A stretch of DNA of 64,000 nt from Anthoceros angustus (Eukaryota; Streptophyta; Anthocerotopsida; Anthocerotales; Anthocerotaceae). A program made the position numbers and the translations under genes. The notes beneath the pieces are model-generated. The model saw nothing but the letters and a program-made list of their open reading frames with translations, was not told the origin of the DNA and ran no database searches. Of this stretch, positions 11,360 through 21,911 are shown one piece after another. The number at the start of each line of letters is the position of its first letter. The first letter of the stretch is position 1. The stretch is from NCBI GenBank assembly GCA_010909165.1, contig MU008156.1:372001-436000 (forward strand), read 5' to 3'.

Positions 11360-12032
11360 TTATCCATTCTTCTTTTTGTCGAACTCATATCCTATATAAG
11401 GACGATTTCCGGTTAAAACTTCATACAAAATGACTCCTGCGCTCCAAATATCGGCTTTTGAAGTATAGCTTATGTTTACATCTTGAGTCCAATACCTCCG
11501 AGCCATGTAACATGGGGTTCCTGCAGCTCCCCTGTACAATAATTCATGTTCGTTTTGGAGACATGGAACTGACAAACCAAAGTCTGCTAGTATGACTTTG
11601 AGACGGCTAAGTAATAATATATTAGCTGGTTTCAAATCGCGATGCATAACATTATGCCTGTGGCAAAATTGATTGCCTCCATTAGGTTAAACATAAGTAT
11701 TTTTGCATCCTCTTCACAATAAGCTCCCCTTTTTAGTTCATCCTTTAGTGTACCATTGGTACATAGCTCCATCACAATATAAATATGTTCAATATCCTCA
11801 TGAACACTTTTTGTTAATAATATGAGAATATTTTGGAAGAGATCAAGAGTGTTGATCTCTCTACATATTGCATCATTTATGTCTTTAGATTTTTCATAAT
11901 TTTGCAGGCAAATATCTTTCCGTATTTGTCATAGCATTCATAGACTTTGGAAAAACCTCCTTCACCGATACATTTTCCACATATGTATCTTTCTTCAAAC
12001 ATTCTCACTTCAATTTTCATTGTGGACTCCAT
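11360..12032 (-). pseudogene. Ser/Thr protein-kinase domain fragment, frameshifted
   Basis: Reading the minus strand from about 12,032, one sees a kinase N-lobe (glycine-rich GEGGFSKVY, then FACKI with the ATP-binding lysine), the catalytic HRDLKPAN, the DFG motif, and the DIWSAGVILYEVLTG helix-F region. At least two single-base frame breaks are needed to join the pieces: one near 11,900 after the ATP-lysine strand, one near 11,662 just before HRD. The activation-segment APE is changed to ARR. The product also ends before the C-lobe is complete. No introns are seen, so it may be a retrocopy or transduced fragment. It resembles the CDPK/SnRK-like kinase group, but I cannot assign a subfamily. 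Confidence 0.8.
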
Positions 12033-12059
12033 AATTTTAAAGATTGATAAATAGGAGTA

Positions 12060-12980
12060 TTTCTTTCGGTTTAGGTCCCGCCTTTGGGTAATTAACGTGC
12101 CCTCTAGGGAAACTCAGGGAACAAGTAGAGAATGAATGAATACACACACAGGAACATACATGCATAAACTCATCCCTCTGTAAAGGAGAACATCAATCTT
12201 CATTGAACAAACCTTAACAACCGTAGATCACACGATTATTAAAAGATATTTGCAAGAATGTGATTTTTTAAGTTGATGGTGCGGAGGAAATCTTTCGGTT
12301 TAGGTCTCGCCCTTTGGGTAATTTACGTGCCCTCTAGGGAAACCTGTAAGGAACAAGTAGAGAGAATGAATTCGTTAGCACACACAGGAATATACATGCA
12401 TAAACTCATCCCTCTGTAAAGCAGAACATCAATCTTCATTGAACAAACCTTAAGTAGATCACGATTATTAAAAGATATTTGCAAGAATGTGAAGTTCATG
12501 GTGCGGAGGAATCTATTTCGGTTTAGGTCTCGCCTTTGGGTAATTTCGTGCCCTCTAGGAAACAGAAGGGAAGAATGAATTCGTTAACACGCGAATACAC
12601 ATGCATACACCATCCCTCTATAAAGGAGAACATGAATCTTCATTGAACAAACCTTAACAATAGATCACGATTATTAAAAGATATTTGCAAGAATGGATAA
12701 GATTTGAAGTTCATAGTGGAGGAAATCTTTTGTTTAGGTCTCGCCTTTGGGTAATTTACGTGCCCTCTAGGAAACAGAGAACAAGTATAGAGAATGAATT
12801 CGTTAGCACACGCCGGAATATTTATGCGTACACCCATCCCTCTATAAAGGAGAACATCAATCTTCATTGAACAAACCTTAACAACCGTAGATCATAGAAT
12901 TATGAAAAGTTACATGCAAGAAGAATGGATAACAAGATTTGAAGTTCATAGTTGAGTTTCGATTTAAGTCTCGCCCATTT
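12060..12980. repeat. tandem array, about 225-bp unit, four copies
   Basis: Units start at the TTTAGGTCTCGCC-like word near 12,067, 12,296, 12,519, 12,731 and a partial one at 12,959, giving periods of about 229, 223, 212 and 228. Each contains GTGCCCTCTAGG, a TACATGCAT word, CCCATCCCTCT-like, and a CTTCATTGAACAAACC box. The array lies directly upstream (minus sense) of the kinase fragment. No coding potential. Confidence 0.85.
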
Positions 12981-14430
12981 ATATCCCATGAGAAACTACA
13001 AATTTGGTAGGTTTTCACCAAGCTTCATGTTGACAACTACTAAATTGGTAAATTTTCAATGGCTGTGTGTCAATTGCTATATTGGCATCTATTCCAGAAA
13101 GAGATAGTGCTGTTGATTTCCGTTAAATTCATTTATATCTAGCATTAATTAATCTAATGATTTATTATTAAATAAGTAATTAGTATTAATTAACATGAAG
13201 TTGTTATGTTAATTAAGCATTGATTAGTGTTAATTAAACATGGTTAGCAATAGCTAAGTGGATAAACACAAGTAATATGCTTTAGCATATTCCTTGCATA
13301 TTATAGTGTATTCTTTGGATATTTCCGACATATGCCGATGCCAATAGGATATCTTAGGAATATGCCAATGCCAAGGGCTAGTATATCTATATAGACCCTT
13401 TTACAAAGGACAACCTCACATCATAGCTTGTCCTCTATATATGCAACGCAAGAGTGTTGTGAGGAGGCCAAACCCATCACTCCGAGACCCATGTGCGAGC
13501 AATTTGCGTGTTGTTCTCGTGGGGAGAGTGTGTTTGTGCCACAACGTCCAAGCTACTCTCTCCTAGTGTTACAAATTGGTTTGCACCTATATTTGCATAT
13601 TAGATTTGTTTTGCTTGGTTGTCTGTCGAGGAAGTGCTCACATGAATGCAATTGCTTACCTCGTGCGACAGGCCCCTTAGACTGCGCCGCAAGGCATCTA
13701 GCACGGCGCTTGAGCTTGGTCCTCTCAACCCGCATCCAGGCCTCTCATTTCCTAATCCCCTGGGGATTATCGCATCTTGAAGGCCTTCGTCTCGGGCGTC
13801 GAGGAGGGTGCCTTCCCCTTGTATGCTTGTCCTTAAGATTGGCTAGGGGTGTCCTATCCTCTGAGGCTAGGGCGGTCATGCCGCTCCTCGTTCTCGCGGA
13901 CGGCTGCGTGGGCTTGGCCTCCCTCCATGAGAAGCGATATGGGCACATGCACTGGCTCGCCTCCGATTCCTCCGTTCCTTGACCACCGAGCTCGCCTCGC
14001 TCTTGCTTGGGGAAGGGAGCAGGTTCATGGTTTCTAGCGCGACCTTGCATCAAGGTATTTCGAGTCGCACCGGCTTCTTTTTCTACCGCGATGAAGTTCC
14101 GCCTGGGTTTGGTCCAACCTTTGGCCTACTCTGTTTAGACCTGCCGTCATAGCCCCTCGCTCTCCAGCTGGCGGGCAGCGCATTACATTCTCGATGGCCA
14201 GGGGGGACCAGGTTTCCGTTGTGGGTGTGGTCGTAACAGACCTTGCCTAGGACACCGTCTGGAAGCACATCATCAGCGCATTGCTACGCATCACGCCGTC
14301 TGCGACGTCATGTTTTCGATGGCCAAGGGGGGACCAGGTTTTGCCTGAGAAAACCCATCACACAAGAAAAGGGGGAGACCAACCGCATTCCTGCGGCTGT
14401 GATAGTTCTTTCTGGTAGAAGGCCTGGGAG
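12981..14430. other. AT-rich then GC-richer unassigned sequence; possible LTR-type promoter
   Basis: From 12,981 to 13,420 the DNA is AT-rich with TTAATTAA words. A TATATCTATATAGACCC sequence near 13,381-13,397 is followed by a CCTCACATC stretch, a layout like the U3/R border of an LTR, but I cannot find the matching LTR. From 13,430 to 14,430 there are several open frames on both strands and none with a recognised domain. The segment 14,090-14,290 is the inverted copy of the dispersed repeat at 10,462. Confidence 0.3.
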
Positions 14431-14439
14431 TACTGGTAT

Positions 14440-14560
14440 GTGGGGGCTGGCATGTCGGCGCTGTGCCCTTGGCTTTTACTCGAAGGAGCGCTGGCATGTC
14501 GGCATTGTGCCCTTGGTTTTTTCTCGAAGGAGTGCTGGCATGCCGGCACCTTAACAGAAA
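14440..14560. repeat. 44-bp direct repeats carrying a GCTGGCATGYCGGC palindrome
   Basis: A unit GGCTGGCATGTCGGC plus CTGTGCCCTTGG plus TTTTACTCGAAGGAGC occurs twice at a 50-60-base interval, and a third GCTGGCATGCCGGCACC ends the block at about 14,548. The core GCCGGCATGCCGGC is self-complementary. The same core recurs at about 14,744 and, in variant form, at 15,376 and 15,525. No gene. Confidence 0.6.
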
Positions 14561-14581
14561 CTCAACTTAATTAGTATAAAA

Positions 14582-14655
14582 ACTACAAGTTGGATCTCGA
14601 ACTCGCGACCTATGATTCTTAGCCAAGTTTTTTACCACTTTACCAACTCTAGGAG
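14582..14655 (-). mobile_element. possible tRNA-derived SINE head
   Basis: On the minus strand the sequence AGTTGGTAAAGTGG fits a pol III A box (TGGTAAAGTGG). About 35 bases later GAGTTCGAGATCC fits a B box (GGTTCGANTCC). This is the arrangement of a tRNA gene head or tRNA-derived SINE. A cloverleaf cannot be drawn well enough to call a tRNA gene. A similar, weaker pair lies at 15,277-15,350 on the minus strand. Confidence 0.3.
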
Positions 14656-14699
14656 ACAACAAAACTTTAAGACGCGCAAATAATATATACTGATGAAGG

Positions 14700-15395
14700 C
14701 GCCAATATGCTAGCACCCTATGCTGTTATGCTCCCTCCATAGGGCGCCGGCATGCCGGCGTACTTAGCTAGGTTTTCTGTGAGCGCCGGTGTGCATGTGC
14801 CCGTATTAACACTAGGGCTTACAACCACTTGTCGTGCACCCATGCACATTATGACTGACATACATTAGGCCATATGTCGCTTGCTTGCGCAACAGAATGA
14901 GAAAGGACATACCACCTTTGACACTTCCAATCATGACGTAACCTTGGTCGTTCACAAAGATGGTGTCCAACACACAAAACACATGTTCAATTGCTATGAC
15001 CTCCGTAAAAAGATAGTCGCGGCCTACAGTGAGCTCAGAATAGGGAAGAAACTTGGCCGTGTCATGTCTCTTCACCTTCCAATTCCAGTACAATTAGCGA
15101 TCATGAATATTAGCACATGGGTAATTTCAAACAGCGTACTTATAAAACCGTTGAAATTTGAAAATAATTTTCATGATTTTGAGTTCAAGATTATAAATTA
15201 TTAAAATAAAGGGATTTTAAACCGAACCAATTATGTATCAATTTTACAATACAAACTATGTTGGCCAAAATAAAGAAGCATGACTCGAACTAGTAACCTC
15301 AAATTTTTATCTCTCTCATTTCAAACCATATTACCTATTCCCTAAACACTAGGAAAAATTTACCTTTAAAGGGAACCAGCATGCTGGCGCCTTAA
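14700..15395. other. no supported gene
   Basis: Overlapping frames at 14,812-15,093 (minus) and 14,881-15,204 (plus) have no recognised domain. The rest is AT-rich and includes a possible second SINE head near 15,280. I see nothing else here. Confidence 0.4.
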
Positions 15396-15397
15396 AC

Positions 15398-15445
15398 CCA
15401 AGACCCTAGAGGTCTTGGATTTGTGAACAAGATCTTGTTCACAAA
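15398..15445. repeat. hairpin and 26-bp perfect palindrome
   Basis: CCAAGACC at 15,398-15,405 pairs perfectly with GGTCTTGG at 15,411-15,418 across a five-base loop. It is followed at once by a perfect 26-base palindrome at 15,420-15,445 (half-site TTTGTGAACAAGA). A 12-base palindrome CCAGCATGCTGG lies just upstream at 15,376. These sit about 90 bases before the hairpin minisatellite and may share its origin. Confidence 0.8.
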
Positions 15446-15533
15446 CCTCCGGTTTTACCCTTCGTTAACTTTCCTATGTACAAAATGAATGAAGCACAAA
15501 GTACATGTTGAAATGAGGACGCGGGCAAGCCGG

Positions 15534-15860
15534 CACCATGGTTCAAGGAACTTAACTTCCTTGCAAACCTGTGGTTCAAGGAACTTAACTTCCTTGCAAA
15601 CCCGTGGTTCAAGGAACTTAACTTCCTTGCAAACCCGTGGTTCAAGGAACTTAACTTCCTTGCAAACCCGTAGTTCAAGGAACTTAACTTCCTTGCAAAC
15701 CTGTGGTTCAAGGAACTTAACTTCCTTGCAAACCCGTGGTTCAAGGAACTTAACTTCCTTGCAAACCCGTGGTTCAAGGAACTTAACTTCCTTGCAAACC
15801 CCTGTTTCATGGAACTGCAAACCTGTGGTTCAAGGAACTTAATTTCCTTGAACCATGGTG
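15534..15860. repeat. 33-bp minisatellite of hairpin-forming units with inverted ends
   Basis: Eight uniform 33-base units start at 15,540, 15,573, 15,606, 15,639, 15,672, 15,705, 15,738 and 15,771, then come a degenerate unit and a final one at 15,827. Each unit contains CAAGGAA and TTCCTTG arms around CTTAAC, so every unit can fold on itself. The last unit has perfect 11-base arms. The whole array is bounded by a 15-base inverted repeat (15,534-15,548 and 15,846-15,860). Because 33 is a multiple of three, three frames stay open for 115-160 codons, but these are repeat artefacts, not genes. Confidence 0.92.
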
Positions 15861-16069
15861 GTGGTGATACTGCAGGGGTGCGGGGATACAGTTCGGACCT
15901 AGTCCATGGTAGTTGCATCTCATTTCAATTTGGCAATTGGATGCTTGAGTCTTGTCAGTCTAGGCTCTGCTTCGAACAATCTTTGCTTTCAACCCCCTAC
16001 CGCGGCTCCGATGTTGTGCTGCACTTGTTACCAATTCGTGGGCTTTTCTTTTGGATATTTCTCTTTTCT

Positions 16070-16590
16070 TTAAGTCGATATGGAAGTTGCGCAGAAGTCC
16101 TTTCAGATCAAGGGAATGAGTTCAAGAGTGACTTCCAAGCTCTGATGGATAAGAGTCTGATCGACCATTGCAGGACCTCTCATGACCATCCCCAGGCTGA
16201 TGGGTTGGCCGAAAGGCTGGTACAAACATTCAAAGATGCCTTGAGGAAGTACTGCATTGAGGCGGATGCAAGCGGTTAGGATGAGTTGCTTCCCTACATA
16301 GCACTTGGCTATCGTATTAGTATGCAAGCTACCCTTGGAAACTTCAGTCCTTATTATTTGATGTTTGGAAGAAACACAGCTCTGCCTAACATAGTACAAG
16401 ATAGGTATTCAAGGCCAGTAGATTGGAGCCGTGATCTAGGGTCAGACAACAGTCTTTAGTCGGGCGAGTCCGTGGAGGTCAAGCTCTGACTGAAGAAGAG
16501 GAAGATAATCTGCATCCTCCTCCCCCACCAATCTATGAGACCAGCATCTCCAAGCGTTTTGCTTCCCGCTGGTTTTGGTTTTGGTAGCTC
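16070..16590 (+). pseudogene. Ty3/gypsy integrase remnant
   Basis: The frame encodes the second half of a retroviral-type integrase core: SRYG-CAEVLSDQGNEF with a catalytic aspartate, then HPQADGLAERLVQTFKDALR, the part with the conserved Q-DG-ER and catalytic glutamate region of Ty3/gypsy integrases. A TAG at about 16,277 interrupts the frame, after which the usual LPYIALGYR and LMFGRN sequences continue. A proline-rich tail follows near 16,520-16,590. The upstream RT and the LTRs are absent. It is a decayed element. Confidence 0.85.
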
Positions 16591-18180
16591 CAGGTGCAAA
16601 CTCCGGTTCTCTCATGCTGTTTGTTCACCAACTTTTGCAAGGGGTTTGTTCGCGGGATAAGGATTTTGCCTAGTTCTTCTTTTACTTTGCTGCTTTGGTA
16701 GTTAGCCGATAAGTCTATTTTCCAGGCTTGTCAAATACTTGTTTAAATGAAAAGCCTACTTTGGAAGCTTACCCAAACTGTGAAGCTTAGTGCATCACAA
16801 ACTTTGACATGAGCCGTGACCTATTGTGGCTGTCCTCACAAACTCTGACATGAGCCATGACCTAATGTGGCCATAGACAGCAATGCTGCCTCATGGCGCG
16901 ACATCTATCGTGGCATAGACTGACAAGAGGCTTTGTACATAATAAAGCTGTAGGTTGTATAGCTAGGACAACACGATGGATGATGCCAGGGGTGTATGGT
17001 ATGTGTATGTACATGTGACCGATATATGTGTATGTAGCATGTGGATGGATGTATGGCATGTGGCATGTGGATGGGCATGGACATAAGGATTTGTCCATAG
17101 ATATTAGTCTTAGAATATTAAGATTAATATAAAAGGCATCAAGAGAGCTTGCCGGCCTCGAGCTGGTCCAGCTTCCCTTGGGGTGTCTCCGACATGGCAG
17201 TAAGAGCTTGTATAAATTCTCCACCAAAACCCTAAACCCTAAATCCAAGTGACGGAGTCCCAATTTGGACATGAAGTGCACTACGTCTAATGAAGTGCAC
17301 TACTGTCTAAACTTCAATTCTGACTTGGATACTCTTGATGTATGCACACAGGTTAGTCCGAGCTCATCTTTGAAGCACTGCCACGACCATTTCAAGTAGC
17401 AAGCATTTTCTGCATTCAAAGCTCACATTGATGTGCTGCCATGTCCTTGCAGCTTGCTAGCTTGCCTTACAGCTCCGACGGGTCTCTTCCCGGTGGCCTG
17501 GAATGCTCGAGGATTTCCTGCTTCCTACTCTCATGGCTAAACTTTTTTTGTCGACTCCTTTTCCGTCTCTCGTTGGTTTACAGTGCAGTATATGCATAGA
17601 AAATGGAAGACAAATGGTTCAGATAGGGGCAATATGTGCGCAATATATGCCCTTTGCCGCGATAGCCCAGGCATTGACACAGCTTCTGTTTCTCGAGAGG
17701 TAAGAGTTGCAAACAGCCATTCTCAAGACCAAGTTCGGTCTTTCAGGACGAGAAAAACCCTGGATTGAATGCATAACAACGCCGCCTCGTAATACATGGA
17801 ACCAGACGTACTGTCTGTGGACTTGTTGTGCCAGAGCACGCAGATCACTACCTACTTAAATACAGAACTTGCAGTACTGTTTACAATTCTTTTTCTTGTT
17901 TAGTGACCATTGTCACGACCACTTTCTAGGGAAGGACATTGCACACATGGGAAAGTGAAATAGCCTTTCTTAGGAGAAAGAACATGGTGGATGCCAAACC
18001 CGGCAACTGCAGTCCAAACCATGGCATATATGCCTCTTTGGCTAGCGGCCTCGAGAAGAGGAGAATGGGAAGGAAGTGACTGGGGAGGAGGAAGCGCAGG
18101 GGCCCTAAGGAAGGGATCTTAAGTGACAGAAAGAAGCATCCGTTGGTCACTATGCTCACATGTGGAAGAGAATTGTTACA
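16590..18180. other. intergenic; no supported gene
   Basis: No gene recognised. Two and a half copies of the plant telomere-type repeat (CCCTAAA) occur at about 17,228-17,247, too few to be an interstitial telomere and compatible with a telo-box. The segment 18,040-18,180 downstream of the P450 is repeated, diverged, at 21,770-21,900 and belongs to the P450 duplication. Confidence 0.45.
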
Positions 18181-18182
18181 CA

Positions 18183-20176
18183 CTAGTAGAGATGGAGCGG
18201 CAATCGAGGGGTTGGAACTACTTTAAGGTGACACTTCATTGGGACCGCCAGTCCGAATTGGTCAGACATGTCTAGGTCTTCTGGTTTTTGTCCTTGTGGG
18301 AGACTCCAGTCGAAGCTGTGGACCAGCTTAGCAAGGAAGAAGCTGGATACAGTCATGCCCAGAGCGGCGGCAGGGCAGCTCCTTCTGCCGCTTCCGAAAG
18401 GGAGCATGTCGAAGTTTTGTCCTTTGATATCAATGTCTCTGTGCAGGATGGCAACAAGCAGCTGAAATCAGATGGGGTATACACCATCGGACTAGTAGAC
18501 AGGCTGTGAAGGTTCAGGACCTGAGCAAGGAAAACGTTTTGATGTAGATCAGCTAGACATACTTACCTTTCTATGAATCTCTCTGGCCGGAACTCGAGAG
18601 GAGTATCCCAAGCTTCCGGGCTTCTGTGAATGCTCCACGAGCTGACGAAGACAGTGGTATTGACAGGAATGTCGTAGTCCCCAAGTGTGCAGTCTTGCGT
18701 GGCGTAATGTGGGATAAGGAAGGGAGCGGGGGGATGCAGTCGCACAGCCTCCTTCCAAACAGCTTGGAGGTAGGTAAGACTAACTACATCCGATTCCTGC
18801 AATTGCCGGTCCCTCCCGACAACGGAATCCATCTCTTGCAGTGCCTTCTTCATCATGTGCGGGTTCCGGAGCAGATACGCAAAAGCCCATTCTGCTACCA
18901 CGACAGAGGGTTCAACTCCAGCAAGCAAAATATCCTGAGCCATGACAGTGAGCATGTGAACTTGGTGGGGTGTGACGGGTCGAGAGAGAGACATTCAGAG
19001 GTCCGTTAGGATGAAATTCAAGCATAAACGTAGCTTCCATGTACCGTGAGCATTCCTTTCATGGCCTGATCTTTGTCGACGCCTTCTTCCCCCGGGAGCG
19101 TCAGCAGCACATCAACGAAACTCTGTGGTGACCAATTGCTGGTTTGTATCATTCGCTGCCGATGTTTTTCAATGATCGTGGACAGGAAGGAGCTCAGTCT
19201 GGTTCGGAGCTTGCGCATGGCCCTGATGCTGAATGCGTCCAGAAATCCCAGGAATGGAATGTTGTCCCCTACCAATGGCATTCCCAGCAGCCTGTTCACG
19301 TCAGATATTACCGACAAGTACTCCGCTGCCTCCTGCGGATGTACCTGCAAGCCGGCGCCGTTGATGGGCACCACAAAAAAACAGGATCATGAGATGGACA
19401 CGTTTGTGCACGATTCAATTGGAGCAAGATCGAAGAGAAGCTGTGGAGCTAACCAGATCGGATTTCTGTCCAATCTGTTGTCCATGCTCGAACGCACAGA
19501 AGCGCTCGCTCATCAGCATCCGGGTCAAGTTGTTCATTGTAAGAGACGTTCCTAAGGCGAAGATGTTGACCTCTCCCGGACTCTTATGCAAGACAAATCT
19601 CATTGCAGCCGCCAGTTCCTCTTCTCTGAATTGCTGAAACCGTTCAAATCTCTTGGGCGTAAACAGCTCCGTCACCATGATCTTCCTGACAATGAACGAC
19701 ATCAATCACCGGCATAATCCGATTCCGTACTATTCACAGCAAGGTTGCACGGGTTTGCAAAACATAAGTGAGGCCTACCTCACATACTGGTGCCTGGATC
19801 CGTAGGCTTGAAATCCGCATGTTCCTTCCTGGAAAGCCAGGTATCGGTAGGCTTGAAGGGGAGCCCGAGAAGCGAAACTGCGGTCCTGCACTTTCAGCAC
19901 CTCTCTGGCCATGTCCGCAGATGAAATGACGACAGCTAGGTTTGAGCCCAAGCGGAGGGACATGACAGGACCGTGCTCCTTGGCCAGCTCCGCAAGGCGA
20001 GCATGCGGCCTGTCAGTTGCGAAAATGGAGAGGTTTCCAATCACTGGCCATGCTGGTGGGCCTGGAGGAAGGCGCAGCTTCCTTGTGCTGCTTGACCGTT
20101 TGCCAGGTAAGCCGGCAAAATGCACGACAGTCAGCAATCCCACCACAAGAAGCAGGACTACATGGATCAAGTCCAT
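18183..20176 (-). CDS. cytochrome P450 monooxygenase (CYP71-clan type), intact
   Basis: Five exons join in frame: 20176-19779, 19685-19454, 19344-19045, 18934-18567, 18438-18183, giving 517 residues. The start has a hydrophobic ER anchor (DLIHVVLLLVVGLLTVVHF), then the proline hinge PPGPPAWPVIGN. Further landmarks are KIMVTELFTP in the C-helix region, an ExxR-type WKEAVRLHP, PERF, and the heme loop PFGSGRRSCPA with Cys454 as the iron ligand. Introns are 90-130 bases. The I-helix reads AGVEPS at 315-320, so the usual acid-alcohol threonine is replaced by proline. The substrate cannot be told from sequence. A truncated copy of its 3' half lies at 21,912-22,552. It is the only intact P450 in the window. 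Confidence 0.93.
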
Positions 20177-21911
20177 GACGTAACCGCTTCTTGCTTCTCA
20201 AGCCTTGCAATCGTACAGCAAAACAGGACTCTCTCTGGTGAATCAGAATTCTAGCTGGAGAGCTTGCATGTGCTGCTGAGGCCTTCGTAGCTTGGAGTCT
20301 GGAACCAGCTCCACTACATCTGCGAGTGCTTGGAACGGATTGAACGATATGTAGCATGTGGCCCGAATTTCGTAGAAGGGAGAACTCCTTGGTGCTTGTT
20401 GCCTGATTCCTCATTCACACGGGCGGCAATTGATTTGACTGTCCTATATTCCTTTGGCTTGCAGATGTCAGCCATACTTTTCATCAGACACGGAAAAACA
20501 CATTGATCAGCTGAGAAAGTGTTGCGGCGGGCGTTCCGCAGCATCTTGGCGGTTGTTCGAGATCCTTGTCTTTCTATCACCAGAGTTGTGGCCCGAATCA
20601 CTCGCGTGTGCGAGACTGAGAACGCGGTCAGACAGAAATGCAGCAGGTGCTCCGGCATCGCGATTGTTACGGAGATCATACGAGGAAGTTCGCAATTCCA
20701 GTCCGCCAAATTGGCAAGTTGTAAAATTCCTCCGTCGTCGTCACAGTTTTCTGTGTCCTTGTGGGGAGATGCTGGACAGTGGACGATAGTATCAGTTGCT
20801 CTATCCAATATGAGCGGTATCAAACGCTCAACTTGGAGATCAGTTTTTAGTGATAAGCGTTCAAGAGAGCTACGCTTAGAATTACGATCCGGACAAAGGC
20901 ATCACACTCTGTCGACAACCGAAGTCTCACAAGTTTGGCCAGAAAGCCGCTGGAGCCTAATGAAGGCACGGGTGTCAATCCCAAGTTCCAACCTCACGAC
21001 ATCTCTCAGGTGGCATGAGAAGAGGGGCTGAGGTGATGGGCAACCAGTGCAGATAAGTATTTAGGGCTTCTGCTTTCTGGCCATGGAACTGTCACTGACC
21101 ACACCGCTGGCAAGGCTAAGCCTACCTACATCTCCTTCTACGTTTGATTTGATTTGCGCCCGAGCACTGCTATCTGCTTCATCAAGAACAGGCTGTGTCA
21201 CACAGGAGATAATCTCTTCTCTGTGTGTTGTTCGGTTGGTCGGGCCCTTGTGGTTGGAGCTTACCCTCTAGCTCCACCACAAGGTTCTTCTCCCCCCCCT
21301 CTCTGTCCCTGCATATCTGACTCATGTTGGAAGCTTAATCTCTAGCTTCCACTTGGGACTGCCCACCTTCACTGCCCTACTTCACTACCTTAGTTCACTG
21401 CCTTGCTCTTGCTTGCACTGGGCCTCCACGTCGAGGGCGAGGCAACCCTAAACCCCCAACTACAAGGCAACAATACTTGATCCGCTCTTCATTCCTCTGC
21501 ATTACGTTGTGTTTGGGTGCAGTAGTTATGGGTTCAATTACTTCTAAACAGTAAGCATCTCTACACTACGATATCTTACCGGCTTAGGCCGCTGGTTTAA
21601 GGTTTTGGTACTCCACTTTCCCCTTCCTCCTGCTGCACTTCTGGGACCCAACACGTACCACCTTCCACTACCCTGCTAACCCTTTGACTAGGAGAAAAAT
21701 CTGGGTGGGTGCCAGAGCCCAACCCTCGTCCAGACCAGGGCACATTGTAGGCCTCTTCGTCTATTGGCCTAGCTAAGAAGGAAATTGGAAGGAAGCGCCT
21801 GGAGAGGGAGGAAGAGCAGGAGCCCTAAGGAAGGGATCTTGAGTGACAGGAAGACGCATCCCTTGGTTAGTGGTCACTATGTCCACATGAATAGAGAATG
21901 GATATTATACA
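20177..21911. other. intergenic, upstream region of the P450
   Basis: Contains the presumed promoter of the P450. A 170-codon frame exists on each strand at 20,314-21,031, without recognised domains or matching splice structure, so I do not call a gene. From about 21,060 to 21,760 the DNA is T/C-rich with no coding signal. From 21,770 the sequence matches the region downstream of the intact P450. Confidence 0.4.

Noticed and set aside
13428-14053. 184-codon plus frame and 102-codon minus frame
   Set aside because: Mixed-repeat sequence with no domain, next to transposon remnants. Open by composition.
14582-14655. Functional tRNA gene on the minus strand
   Set aside because: A and B boxes are present, but acceptor and anticodon arms do not pair convincingly, so only a SINE-type head is suggested.
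15534-15860. CRISPR-like direct repeats
   Set aside because: The units are contiguous without unique spacers, the DNA is plant nuclear, and there are no cas genes.
15439-15918. Repeat protein of 11-residue units in any of three frames at the 33-bp array
   Set aside because: All three frames are open only because the unit length is a multiple of three and lacks stops. There is no flanking gene structure.
17228-17247. Interstitial telomere
   Set aside because: Only about two and a half CCCTAAA units are present. This is common in plant promoters and DNA at random.
20314-21031. Protein gene with 170-codon frames on both strands
   Set aside because: No recognised domain, no consistent splice pattern and both strands open to a similar length. 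I cannot decide that either is coding.
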